A stretch of DNA of 64,000 bases from Toxotes chatareus (Eukaryota; Chordata; Actinopteri; Toxotidae). Location of the stretch: contig CM028900.1 of the NCBI GenBank assembly GCA_016801885.1, forward strand, positions 10,385,501 through 10,449,500. The letters are read 5' to 3'. Numbering within the stretch: the stretch's first letter is position 1; each line of letters begins with the position of its first letter. Of the stretch, positions 1 to 12,500 are shown one piece after another. The translations under genes were made by a program, and so were the position numbers. The notes under the pieces are model-generated. The model saw only the letters and a list, made by a program, of their open reading frames with translations. It made no database searches and was not told the origin of the DNA.

Positions 1-196
1 ACAGTAAGGCACTGCTGCTCTTTAACCACATCCTGTTACACACCTTTGAAACTCCTGGGTTCACACAAATTCACAAACAGGCTGCTATACTATACACCTG
101 TAAATTGCAACATGATGAGATGCAAAGGATGTTTAACAGTCAGAGCATGATAACATTTTCCTGTCAATAATAGTGCGTGATTCACTTTTACTAAGG

Positions 197-217
197 AATA
201 ATAATAATAATAATAAT
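197..217. repeat. (AAT)n microsatellite
   Basis: Perfect run of about seven AAT units, read directly from the sequence. Nothing around it suggests function. Confidence 0.85.
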
Positions 218-2100
218 CTGTTTTTGTCATGCTATTGCAGGACCAGTATCAAATAGTAACACAAGTGCTCTGAAAAATTAAATGGCACATTATAAGTGTT
301 CAGGAAGTTATATATCATTTCAGAGCGTTGCTAATCCTGTGCAGACAGTGTAATAAGCAGTTGGGTAAACCATACTGTAGGTTTGAGAAACATTGCTGTG
401 ACTACATAAGTGGGAGGAGGAGAGGTTGACACATAGTGGAGCTGTAAGGATTTGTCAAGAGCTTTATCCCTCTCTAGTATGATGATGAATACAAGCCCAA
501 AGGACTTAACTAGCAACATCATTAGTAGAGCTTTGGTTCTTTGTGTCCAATAACAACAGTCGCATCAGTCATGTATCAATGCCCTGTCCTAATTTTTCAT
601 GGGGAATATTGTTAGAAATCTAACCTGTAAGTAGAGACAAAACAAAACTGGAGGGTTGTTTTATTGTGTGTGTCATTTTCTGTCTAAATGCTTAGGTGTC
701 ACACTGCTGCGTGCTTCAGGGAGGTACTAAGAGGTGTAGCCTACTGGTCTGTGCTGAAAACTGAACTTAAGTCTGAACTCTAGACAGACAGAGACACTTG
801 GTCTTTCACAAAAAGGAACTAGTTTGCTTCCTGCTGTGCATACAGCCCTCAGAATTTCTCAGACTACACTTGTGACTGTGACAAAGCATTAGCATAGGAA
901 AAGCCCTTGTTCTGTCTCTTAATTCATCTATCTAATATCTGTGTCTCTGTGGAGGTCATGTTAATTTATTTATATAAAGCTGTTTATATGTAAGTCATTG
1001 CAGGGTGAAAGGATCGCTTACTCAGCCTGTGAGCTGAAAGAACAAATCAAGTTTGCCTACGTCAAATGCGTACGTACACACCTCAGCATTTGCTTTTTCC
1101 GTTTCTGCTTGTCCACCTTGAGCTAATCTTGAGAACAAAGACATTTGAAACAATATGCAGATTTACCACAATTAGTTGCTTCCCTAATGAATATATCACT
1201 TGAAGGTTCATCTCAAGTGCCTTTTTTTCCTCTAAATCTCTTTTACACTTTAAGCTGCAGAGGTGCATTTTCTCCCACTGTTTGTGCCTCTCGACCTAAA
1301 ACACTCACATCGAGTACTTAAATCAAATGATTACTGCCACACAAATTCTGTCTCCCCCTTTAAACTCATGCAAGCTGGCATCTCACTTCACACTCGTTCC
1401 TCTCACTTCCTGTCCTTCTGTCACACATGATCATTGTTATGATACAAGCTGAAACTCTCACCTTGTTCTCATTATTCTGCATGTGTGCCTTATGGCATAG
1501 TACTAACGTTATAGCTTGTAATACTGTGAATTCATCTGCGTGTGCATGGGCACATGGGTGTTGAATTGGAGCATTTGGGTTGCCAGGCTCACAGCTTGCG
1601 ACCTACTGTGCACACCAGGGTGACTCTTGCAGCTGTAAGGTTGCATGCACATGTCACATTGAATCACACAACACTGCATCTTTCTCAGTGCACTCGGGAC
1701 ACATCTGCCTAGCTAATCAGACTGCAACAATCTATAGTCCAGCAAACCAAAGAAGCAGTGAGCTTCTTTCTTCTTGGAATTAGGTTGACTTAGTCTAACT
1801 CAGCCTGTAACTTTTCTCATTTCCTAGTAAGGCCGTTGAGCTTTATGTCTGTGTGTTCATGTAGAGATGATTTAACCATGCTGTTTTGTATTTATTTCAG
1901 AGATGACTTACTTTAAAGGGAGATTAAGAAACCGTGAAATGAGGAAATAAAATGTATATTTTTGTGTTTGGAGATTTTTTTTTTTTTTAAATTTATGGCT
2001 ACTCAGACATTTCTCAAGTAGAGGGGGTTATGCTTGAGGAATTTGGAGTCTTGGCTCCAGTATTTCTAAAATTCTGGCTACTTGCCTGACTGCAAGTCAG

Positions 2101-2129
2101 TTTCAGTTTCAGCTTCAGCTTCAGCTTCC
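2101..2129. repeat. TTCAGT/TTCAGC hexamer tandem repeat
   Basis: Five consecutive units of a six-base motif, alternating TTCAGT and TTCAGC, in intergenic DNA. Confidence 0.7.
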
Positions 2130-5100
2130 TCTTTTCAGTACAGTTTGTATGTGTTCACCATTTGTTGTCAAGGCCCCTGGGTGGCTTGTTAAATAATTTT
2201 GCAGTTTTTGTGTCTAATACTCCTCTGGCAAACGCTAACTGCTGATTGCCACGTTGCTTTATAGCTGACAAATCCTGCAAATTGGCTTTTCGATCAAGTG
2301 TCTGTGATTGTGATGGAGATACTTCTGGGTTTAAATCCCTCTCCCTGTGGTATTTCCATGATTTTGTCTGCCTCCTGTGTGTTATTTTTACAGACTCTCA
2401 CTCGCTCTGATGCTTTATAAATGTTATGAGAATTTGTGATGAGATTTTATGATTCACATTTTTGGTGCATCCAGTTGTTCAGGTGTAGGTGTGTGTTTTA
2501 TACATCTGCTTTAGTTAAAGAGTACTTATGTTTCACATAATAACCCACAAGCCTTTTTGGCTGCTATCCTTGCTATGTAATTCAGTAGGACTGACACCAT
2601 AAATGCAAGGTACTTTCTCTACTAAGTAGGAGGAGCTACTCTAACTGAAGGTTAACAATTTTCATAGAATAAGGAACAGGTCAGGCAGCTCTGTCTTTGT
2701 ATATACTCTGCCTTTGTATTTGTTCTGTTAATAAGGTTTCAACTATTTTAAATTGTGAATAACTAGATCCCCAGCAAAATCTGCACACAGATAAAAATTT
2801 GTGCATCTCATTTTATCATCTAAGTGATCTGTTTGTAGGGCAGATACATAGATATCCCCACTACTACAAATCCACAAAAGTATAGCACAAAGCACATTTC
2901 TGGGAGTGTCTTGTAACAAACAGCAACCATTATGGCGTGTCACTGCACTGGCCAGCCTTTGTGTCTACCTATCGCACAATAGCAGCTCTGCTTTTTCCCA
3001 CCATGGGTATGATAATGAAGACAAAGATGAATTGTTGTTTCCTTGGCGCGCTCTGAATTAAGAACATAAAGACATTGAACCTCCTTGTACAGATGAATGA
3101 ACATTTTTGTCCTAGCTTCAGCATCTTATTATACCTATGGATAATGGTGAAAATGGAGTCAACCTTTCTCATATACATCAATTATACTGATAGATTTTTA
3201 TGATCTTAGATCATATTTAACACAGTGGATCAATGTGAGTGTGTGTTTGATGCTCTGAAGGCTGCATAAAATGCCATATTTTTTCTCTTCCTAATGTGTC
3301 TATGAATATTTGTGATTATTCTGTCATTCTGCTATTACTCTATTCTGTTATTCTATCCTAGATAACTAGACAAAACGGATGACTAGATACACCTATCTGG
3401 TGCCATTAGGATTTTATTTTTAACGGACCTGCTATATAAACAGTTGGATTATTTATCTCATGTCTTTTGTTATGCCCAGTGCTAATTCACAGTATGTATA
3501 ATACCCCACAGTCAATCGTGCCACTCTAAAAAGAGAGCTCCACTGTTCACCTGGTTCATGCTGACAATAACAAAAAAATAAATAAATCAAGAAAAACTGA
3601 GTGCTCAGTGTAAGCTTTGTAATGCATTAGCTGTTCTGTTAGAGCTCAGCACACTGGCTAATGTATACATTAGTGCTGTGCTGCATACCTATACCCCTAA
3701 AAAGTGCAAAGCTGTGCCTAAGCAAGAGAAACAGGCTTGGACATGTAGACAGTTCGAACAAATGTCAAGCATTCTGTTGACCTGCTCAGTGTGAACCAGA
3801 CCAGAAGACAATAGTTCACTGGGGAGATGAGTTTCTCTTGTTTTGCCTCACTTTGCAAGTATTCCCAACAAGACTACAAGCCTTTATTTTAATCGATGTA
3901 CATATGTTTTCCCATAACAACTGAGAACGCACCTAGATAAAAACCATTGGAGTATTGCATTTATTTTGAGCAGTAACACTAATATTAAAAAGAAAAAGCA
4001 AAGTACCAAAAGATTGTGAAGTACTGTGGAAGAACATTAATCATCATATGACAAGGAAATATTCTGTGTCAAAAGAGAAGAAGCAGTACATCCTAATTTC
4101 TGAAGTCACTAACAATTGCACTGATATAGTGGTTCTCGTCTTGTTGTTTGGATTTCAGTATGATATGATATACTGAAAGTAATTGTACGGATTTAGAGCT
4201 TTGAACAAAAGCAGTGTCTGATAATGTGTGAAAATCTAAAAGTCTCATGACTGCTACCATGGAAACAGAGCGGAAGAAAGATGGACTGGGGGCTCAGGCT
4301 TTAGACTGAACATGAGGAAGTAGTAGAGGCACAGATATGAGTCTGATCATGCCGCTAGCAGCTGTGAGATCCTGTCACTTCCTCCTGCATGTAAAAATAA
4401 TAACCTGTAGAAGCTTTTTTTTTTTTTTTTTTACTCCTGTAGCATTTCCTCTTGAAGACAATGGGAGGTTATGATGGTACATTACTTTACTGCTAACATA
4501 CAGGGGTGTTTATTAAGTAATATTTTATTTCATGTATTATGAGCAAAGTAGTTTGGCGTTTTTTTTTTTTTAACTTGTATCAAACCAAACAAGACAAGAC
4601 TTGATCAGCCTTTCTCCTCATATCGTCTCACACGCCTTCCCACATTGTGACTCACTGATTTACTACTACAGCATGGTCATTTGTTTTTTCACATTCGTTG
4701 CTTATGCTGTACCATCCTGTATGTCATAAGCTACGTCTCAGCCTCTTTGTTATGCTAACAGTACAATGTGATTGTTGAAATACAGTATAAGCCCCTTGTA
4801 GGCAGCAGAAGCTCCGTTGTGGTCTCATTCTCAAAGCACATTACGTATGTAGTCATAGGCAGTGTCTGAGGCATCTGTGCTCTTCGTAGTGGGCTGTAGT
4901 AAGTCCAAATCACAGCCAGTCCAGAGGGTGCCCGTCATAACACTGGCAGATGGCCCTGTGGTGCCTCAAGCCAAGTGCACCACAATCAGCCCTTAGTGTT
5001 GTTTCAGTGCTATTTGCATGACTTTTCATGGACCGTTATCAGTTCTTGAATGGGCTAACACCATCATAGAATGAAGACCTCCTCAAGCAACAGTCCAAAC

Positions 5101-7189
5101 GGGGTAACTCAGTAAATATTTATGTTATTGCTCTGCCCTCCACTCAGGGATCAGGTTTGAGCTTCCCTTGAAGTATTCTTGAGGAAGATGCTGTGCCCTT
5201 TAGCTATATTGTCATTGCTCTTAAGTCTAAGAGGGTAGAAATGATATTAAACAGTTCAACCAAAGTGTGTAGAGAGTAACAGGGGACATTAGTGTCTTAT
5301 AATGTGTGATACTGGCTAATGTGCACCCAAAAGCACACATTGTTATAGGACAACAAGGAGCTGTTGTGTGACCAGACTGCTCATAAGGATGTTAGAAGAC
5401 TTAGGCTGGCATCACAGACGTGTGTTAAGTGTATAAATTGTGTGGCCATTTAGTGATTCTTAAAAAGGTGAAAAAAAAAAACACAAAAAAACTAACGTCC
5501 CATTTCCCGTACTAAAAAAATGACTTCAGACTAAATACAGCCTCATGGGAAAGAGGATGAATGTGAAATTGTGCCAGTCCCTCAGCAGAGCCTATTGTTG
5601 TTGTTTCAGCACAGATGTTATGGTCTATAGACACACTCTAGTTACGTAACAACCCCCCCACCCCCTCCACATGCAATACAGCTGTTGAATGAGGGAGAAA
5701 AGGTTTTTTCTTTTTTCTTCTTTAAATAGATATTAAAATTGTTTTTTTTTTACTTGTTGACATCCTATAAGTAGTGCAGCCTCTGCAATGCTGTGGTTTA
5801 CATATTCAATGAGGTCACCAAGATCAGGTCTTTTGTTAACTCAAAGCTCTCAGCACTACTTACTCCACTACAGTATGGAATGATCACAGTTCTGAATGGG
5901 AAATTTGTGTATTCATTTATCAAAGTAGATAAGATTAGATTTTTTTTTACATCTCACATATATTTGTTTCCTTTTCTGAAACTTGTTTTTAGAAAGCTTA
6001 ACGGCAAAAAGCTCTTAAAAAACAGAGGCTGAAGTCAAGTACTCAGTGAATCTGTCTGCAGTTTCACCCAGCAGTTAAAAGCTATAGTGCTCCTGTCTTT
6101 TAAGTATATGAACACACATGACCTCAGGGCAGATTAAAACAGTCAACCTCAGCCTAGTTCAGGCATAGCAGTTCAGTGTGTACCTGTCACTTCTTATTAC
6201 AGCACAGGGTGTCAGGGGACACCCAGTTGTCAGCAGACACAGGTAATACTGTAGGGTAGGTTTCTAATACAACCTGTCATAAGTTTTATACAATGTTATA
6301 CTACTGCATTATTTTTAAGCATTTCGAAACATTGCAGCTGCTAATTTAAATACAAACAGACATCAATAAGTCTGGCTTGGTAAATCAGTTAAATTGAGAC
6401 ACACACTCTTCTAACTCTTCCCTAATCCAGCACCTGTGAACCATTTAAGAAGATGTGATGTGTCTTTTCAGGCATGAGAAGTTCTCAAAATTGCCACTTT
6501 GCAGTTTCACAGTTGGAAGCTGCTGTAGCTACAGCTGGATGAAGAGCGGGGAGGGACGGGAGATGTGCTCCTGCTCGGCGCTGGCTGAACATGGGCCTGG
6601 TGCAGCTGCAAGGAAGGAACTACTGAGTGCACTGTACAGGACTAGATAGGGCTGCAATGCTGGACTAATGTAAAGAGGGTTTGTGGTGGGAGAGTTTGTT
6701 TACTGTGAAGAATGGGGCAAAGGTTAATTTGACTCCAGAGGCAAATCTAAGAGTTTAAAGCAGTAAGTTATGGAGACATCCTAGGATATTCAGCTATAGT
6801 CATTCCAAGATCTGTGCAAATACTTTGGCAGGTACATCTGTGTAGTTCAGTTTCCACTTGGATATTGTTTACAAAAGACAATGGGTTCAACAGCAAAGTG
6901 TTGTATGTCAAAAAATGTAAACTCTTATGTGTATGGATTTATTTACATCAATTAAGACAAGCTGTACAGCTTCTGTTATGAATTTGATCCATTATTTGAC
7001 GTGCTGTGAAACCCAGGATTGCTGTTAACATTTGAAGCACTCAAGCAGTTGAACATTTAGGAATACATGGTCACAAAATCCTCCAAGATAGCCAATTTGT
7101 TACTCAAGTGTTCTCATAGCACAGGGTGGGTGAAGAATAGTTAGAGTATTCTAAAATGTAAAATCAAAAGGACACAGTCAATTTACATT

Positions 7190-7582
7190 TTTTATTTTTA
7201 TTTTGCATATTTAACAAACTTGTGCATTCCAGATTTTTTTACAAAAGAAACACAGCTTGCTTTGTGAGCAGTCACAGGTGGCCAGAGTAGGGCTACAAGT
7301 CATGAAGTATAAGTCCCCCAGTTGTTTCATAACACACCTTGAGATTCAGCCACAGCAAAACTGATGACCAGGAACCCATGCTGACATTACGCCACACTTC
7401 CTTACTGTACAGAGGGACATCTAGGCAAGCGAGTGGTGTGGTTGTATAGCCATTGTTTGGTCAAATAAGTACTGGAACTTGGAATACATGTTGGAAAAAG
7501 TTGAGAAAGGCAAGGCTTGTGGAATGTACAGGGCACAGGAGGACCGGTCTTCATGACGACTCCGACTTCTCCTGCTCGATGG
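7190..7582 (-). CDS. tmsb4x: tmsb4x exon 3: last ten residues, stop and 3' UTR
   Basis: The acceptor CAG at 7585-7583 is preceded by a pyrimidine-rich tract. Coding covers only 7551-7582, ending with TGA at 7553-7551. The rest is 3' UTR of about 360 bases, ending near two overlapping AATAAA signals (minus strand) at 7191-7202. The exact cleavage site is inferred. Confidence 0.85.
7191..7202 (-). terminator. tmsb4x: tmsb4x polyadenylation signals
   Basis: Two AATAAA hexamers in tandem on the minus strand, about 350-360 bases after the tmsb4x stop. The position suits a short 3' UTR. Confidence 0.6.
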
Positions 7583-7799
7583 CTGCAAATGGAAGAAGAA
7601 AGTTTGCATCATTAGTTCTAAAAGGTTGCCCACTATAGCCATTACATATTATGGATATTTTGAGTTCATATGAGACCAGCACATACTTTCTTTGGTTGGC
7701 AGAGTGTTTTTCTCTTGAGTCTCAGTCTTCTTCAGCTTGCTCTTGTCAAAGGTTGTGACTTCTGTGATGTCAGGTTTGTCAGCCATGTTTGCAGAGGCT
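7551..7799 (-). CDS. tmsb4x: tmsb4x coding region: thymosin beta-4, actin monomer sequestering peptide
   Basis: Two coding exons join to a 43-codon reading frame plus stop. Exon 2 runs 7687-7799 with the ATG at 7786-7784; exon 3 codes over 7551-7582. The peptide starts MADKPDITEV and carries the actin-binding LKKTET motif at residues 18-23 (KLKKTETQEK context), then TKETIEQEK, ending SESS. This matches the thymosin beta family in length and order. The split codon A|CC (Thr) joins across the 7583-7686 intron, whose donor reads GTATGT and whose acceptor reads TTTGCAG. Family knowledge: beta-thymosins bind G-actin one to one in the cytoplasm and hold it unpolymerised. The next gene is tlr8, the same neighbour and orientation as human TMSB4X. 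Fish may have more than one beta-4-like gene, so the exact paralogue name is inference from synteny. Confidence 0.95.
7687..7799 (-). CDS. tmsb4x: tmsb4x exon 2 (first coding exon)
   Basis: Acceptor TTGTTTTGTTCAG precedes 13 bases of 5' UTR, then ATG at 7786. The exon encodes residues 1-33 plus one base of codon 34 and ends at donor GTATGT (7686-7681). Confidence 0.93.
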
Positions 7800-8507
7800 C
7801 TGAACAAAACAAGAAACCAGAGACTTTTGTGATTATCTTAGTCTTTCAGTAGAGTTCAGTTAACACACCTGAGCATATAGGCCAAATTAGAATTCTAAAC
7901 GAAGAAGTTGCAAAGTCACTTACAAAAGTAAAAATAACTAGGATTGAGCAGGATAATGAAGTTCATGCATAAAACGCGTCCTGCGTCCCTTAGCGTCTGA
8001 TGTGAGAAAAGCTTTGTGTCACTTAGTGAATGTGTGCAGCTGAGGGACCACCGCCCTTTTAAGCAGTCTCCGCGAGCAGACTGGCCTCGACTCATGCCAA
8101 TCCCCCTCTGAACAATAAATCAGAGAGTCCAGGCAGAGCACATGTTCTGAATATTAGATTAAACATGCTGAGCCAAATACATTATGCAAACCGGCACTGC
8201 ATGCAGTATTTATATGGTTTCGCAGACACGATGCAACAGCGTGACGTTATGCTTTTCATTCACTCTGAAGCGCCTCTTTGTTCACACTGGGTCCTATTTT
8301 CTCATTCTGTCCATTAGCTTTGTTAGCTTTAACGCATCTTGCGCAGCTGACACCGTTTGATATTGAGCCAGGGCGATGTGAGATGGCGAGGAGAAATGTA
8401 ACACACTCATAGACCGTGACCAATAAAAAAAAAAAAATCATTCAACAGTCAGGCTAAAGTTAAATAAACGTGTGTGTGTGATGAAACATAAATGGAAATA
8501 CACTCAC

Positions 8508-8570
8508 CGGACTTTTGACTCGGAGAAGAAGTAGGACGAAGGTGTGATTGGCACAGCAGCAGAGTGATGT
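8508..8570 (-). other. tmsb4x: tmsb4x exon 1, non-coding 5' UTR
   Basis: A consensus donor GTGAGT at 8507-8502 ends a short pyrimidine-rich, CTCTGCTGCTG-containing leader. No ATG opens into the thymosin frame here, so the exon is untranslated. It would splice to exon 2 at 7799, giving the standard beta-thymosin layout of one non-coding and two coding exons. The 5' edge is set by distance from the TATA-like element and is approximate. Confidence 0.65.
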
Positions 8571-8587
8571 CTCCGGCTTCAATCACA

Positions 8588-8616
8588 CTATAAATACTGC
8601 GCAGTATGCAAATAAT
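8588..8616 (-). promoter_or_regulatory. tmsb4x: tmsb4x core promoter: TATA-like box and octamer
   Basis: On the minus strand TATTTATAG lies about 25-30 bases before the inferred transcription start. An ATGCAAAT octamer on the plus strand (about 8607-8614) sits just upstream. The surrounding 8000-8660 is locally richer in CpG than the flanks. Assignment rests on spacing to the 5' UTR exon. Confidence 0.45.
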
Positions 8617-8751
8617 CCCCTCGCGTCACGCCCATTGTGTCTAAACCCTGCTTTTCTGCAAACAGATTTCTGCTTTTCGGCTGGTAAAAAGCAAACATCA
8701 TTCTACAGGCGATTGATGCCCGGGTGCACCTAAACGACATTGCGGGTTTAG

Positions 8752-8775
8752 CAAAAAAAAAAAAAAAAAAAAAAA
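8752..8775. repeat. Poly-A tract
   Basis: Uninterrupted run of about 23 A between tmsb4x and tlr8. No retroposed sequence is recognisable next to it. Confidence 0.8.
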
Positions 8776-8779
8776 TCTG

Positions 8780-9509
8780 GGCATTTATTTGAGCAAAAAT
8801 GACTGGGTCTAGTCGGCGGCGACCACCTGTATCAGATTAGGTGAGTGAAATCAGTCTGCTAAGTTTCTCCTCTCCACACAGAAGTTTTGGATATCCGCAT
8901 AGCTATTCCAGGTGTTTGTTTATGCTACAAAGCATAACACAAACAATAACATGCAGGCTACAAAATGGTTCATGAGAGGGACAGAGAGTTTAGGTTTAAC
9001 TTGCCTATTTCCCTATTAAAACTGAATCACTGACGACATCATGCGGACAACCGAAGTAATAACAGGACACACAATGCAATGGAAAACTCATAAGTATGTA
9101 GACAGACGTGCAGTGTGGATTCATGACGATTTTACCACTTTGGACATTTTAGGATGTATAAATCTTGCCAGTTTTCTGTTTTTAATCTAGAAATAAATTA
9201 GTGTAGTCTTCAGATTCACAGCAAACACTTGGAATGGAACAGCATATAGTGCATTGGGTTTGTGTATACAGTACATTTCCCTTTGGTAGGTTGATCCTAA
9301 AAATATTTTCTAGGTTAGATACAGACCAGATAACAGACTGAAACATTTACATGTACAAAAATGGGCACAGATTTGAAATTGATTTATTTATATACTGTAG
9401 GGTTCACACACAAATTACAAGATTCAGTACCATTGTAACTGTATCAGCAAAACTCACAAGATCATGTTTTTAGTTGTCTTGTATTAAGTCAAAAGCAGAG
9501 TGATAGATT
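8780..9509. other. Spacer between tmsb4x promoter and tlr8 3' end
   Basis: About 730 bases with no supportable gene or recognised repeat. Confidence 0.5.
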
Positions 9510-9515
9510 TTTATT
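9510..9515 (-). terminator. tlr8: tlr8 polyadenylation signal
   Basis: AATAAA on the minus strand about 60 bases past the tlr8 stop codon. It is the first such hexamer downstream, implying a very short 3' UTR unless later sites are used. Confidence 0.5.
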
Positions 9516-9574
9516 GTCCACATAATAAATGTATAAATTATTCCCAGAGAGTCATCACTGATCTTTATCCCAGT

Positions 9575-12500
9575 TCACTTGCTGGTGAAGTACTTTGAAT
9601 AAGTCCTGTTGTACATCACCTGATTGTCTACCCTGATGACATTCCTCAGGTTTTGCCAAAACCATGGCTCTGCCGCTGCTGTTCTTGGCCACTCTACAAC
9701 ACTTTGCCCGCACAACCTCCGCCTCAGGTGCAGGAAGTGAGAGTGCTGCAGGACAGGCTCCAGCATCAGCAGAACAATCACATCCACATTTTCATCCAGA
9801 AGTCTTTGATGGGCCAGATACATCGCCAACTTGAAAACCCCGGTCTTAACATAGCCCTCCGTTAAGACAAACAGGGTCTTGCGACTGTATTGGATGCTCT
9901 GAGTGAGGTTGTCCACCAGCGGGACTCCTGGGGGCCAGTCCCTCTCCTCCAGACACAAAGGAAGATGCTTCTCTCCTTCCTCTTCCAGTTTCACTCGCAG
10001 ATTTTTCAGCACCCACTCAGAGACATGTGGATCTCTTGTGTCATAAGTCACAAAAACGTCATAAACACTATCTGATGAGTTCAAAGATCTATATTCCTTA
10101 AACTTAGCTTTCATATAGTGTATTACATAGGAGGCATCCCAGTAAAATAAGTGAGCAACAGTTGCCACTAACATAAAAGCAATAATGAAGGAAGTTGTGA
10201 GAATGTAGATCAGGAATGCCTGACTGTCATTTACACACTGGTTAATGTCAAAGTATATCAGTGCTACACCCTTCTGGTTTTCTGGTGTGTCACATGTCAC
10301 CTCAGTGGTCAGTCTCGGGATTTTTACGTCACTCTTTTCAATCCACAGAATTAAATCTAATGAGTCGCAGGTACATTGGAATGGGTTTTTCTGCAAGAAC
10401 AAAGTCTGAATCTGATTATCAGGTCTGGACTGGAAGGTAGATTGATTGATGGTGGTCAGTTTGTTGTAGCTAAGGCTTAGAGTTTTAAGGCTTGTCAGGC
10501 CTTTTGTAAATGCACTGTCCAAGTGGAAAATGTGGTTATGACTCAGGTCAAGGAAAGTCAACGTTTGAGTGATACATGAGTTTATACCTGTCACGTCAGA
10601 TAAAGAATTGAAGCTCAGGTCTAACATTTGAAGTTGATGGAAATACTTGAGTGTGTCCCAGTCAAAGTTAGTGAGCAAGTTTTGGCTTATGCGTAGTGTG
10701 GTTAGGTTATGGGGCAAATATTTATAAACTTTAACTGGAATCTTTGCAATGCTATTTTTGGATATATCTAAAATTGTCAGATTAGTAAGACTCGTAAAAA
10801 GCTTGATGTATGAGCCGTCTCTTTCTTTCCAAAGAGTCCCAAGATAATTATGTGTAAATTGAAGTTCTGTTAATGAATTGCTGTGCAACTGTTTTGTTGT
10901 TAATGTAGAAATGGCATTATGACTCATGTTCAGCACTCTCAGAGCAGGCAGATTTTTTATAAAATTTAAATTATGGGTTATCCCATATGCTTTAAAGTAG
11001 TGTGCATTGTGACTGAGGTCTAGTACTTGTAGTTTCTGTAGTTCTTTGAAGGCATTGTCATAGGCCAGATCAATCTTATTGAATGACAGGTCCAGGTATG
11101 TCAGATTGGGCAGTGAGGAGAACTCTGTGCCATTGAGTGCTGCTGAAAATCCATTTCCTGAGAGGTTGAGACATGCAATATTTCCGTAGCCGTTGAATTG
11201 CTTTGGAGAAATGAAGAACAGATTATTTGAGCTGAGGACTAACACTCGACCAGAGTCAAAGCATTCTTTTTTGACAAGGCTGTGTGATATCTCGTAAGCA
11301 AAGTCTTTTGGATGGAGTTTTATGAAAGGTGAAATAGAAAGGTCCGGCCCCTGATTGTATCCATCCCTTGGATGAGGAGGATTTTCCTCTGGAACGGGAT
11401 ACAGCCGGTTTTCTGCTAGGTATATCATCTTCAGGTGGGGGAACCTTCTGAATATGGTGGAATCAGAGTGAATAATGAAGTTAGTCCCTAAGTTCAGTGC
11501 AGACAGATTCTTGAGCTCGTACAGAGATCTGAGTGTGCCTGGACCAATATTCTGAAAGACCAAACCCTCCAAATGCAAAGTTTTCAGCGACACAAGATTT
11601 GAAAACTCTTGTGAAAGATTTAATGACGAAGGGTAGGACTTCAGAGCAAAGTTGAAAGAGAGATCAAACCTTTCTAGCCTGGGAAGGTATCTTAGAAAGG
11701 TTGCCTCCTCAGTAATTGCTTTCATCAAGAAGTTAAATGACAGGAACAGTTGTTTAATCTTGCTTAGCCTCTCAAACCAGGAAGGATTCAGGTAATGCAG
11801 TGAGTTTCCTCCCAGGTGCAGTGTCTCAAGCTGCGTAAGATTATGAAATGCATAAGGATGGATGTCAAGAGACACGTTTTGGCAAGGGACACAGGGATAT
11901 GGGGCATTTTGACATCTTGGACAGTTTCCTTGTATTTTTAGGATTTTTAAATCACGTAACCCAAGGAAATCATCTTTAGCTATGTACTCTATTTTGTTAG
12001 AACCCAGCTTTAACAGTCTTAATGACTGTGGCAATCCTTTAGGAACACTGGTTAAGTTGTTAAAGGACAAATCCAGACCCTGCAGTTTGGTCATAACTGC
12101 AAAACTGCCTTCTGTCACAGTCACAGATTTCCAACAAGGATTCCACGTGTAGCAGTTTTTGGATAACCACAGGTGTGTCACGTTTGTTAAGCCGGCAAGC
12201 CTCAAGCTATCCAACAAAATCTTGTTATTGTTCAGGTCAAGGATTTCCACACTGAGAGGGAGATTTCTGGGAATTTCGCTCAGACAATTGCCAGTCAGTT
12301 TCAGATGATTCAGTCTTGTCAGATTTTTGAAAGCACGTGCATCAATGCTCACAACTTTGTTCTTGTTGGCCCAGTTGAGATTGAGTTTAGTCAGATTCAG
12401 CAGATTAGAAAATGAATCCACTGAAATATTCTTAATGTAATTTTCTGATAGATCGAGCTCAGTTGCATTTCTAGTTATCCCAGGAGGTACTCTATGCAGA

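Larger units (their letters stand above)
1..7180. other. Intergenic, no gene recognised
   Basis: No open frame in this stretch resembles a known protein, and none shows a convincing exon chain. It is AT-rich with scattered simple repeats: an AAT run near 197-217, a TTCAGC-type hexamer run near 2101-2129 and several A or T tracts. The one compositional oddity is a GC-richer block at about 6440-6660 (see findings). It lies downstream of tmsb4x. In human the next genes past TMSB4X are distant, so an empty stretch is plausible. Confidence 0.5.
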
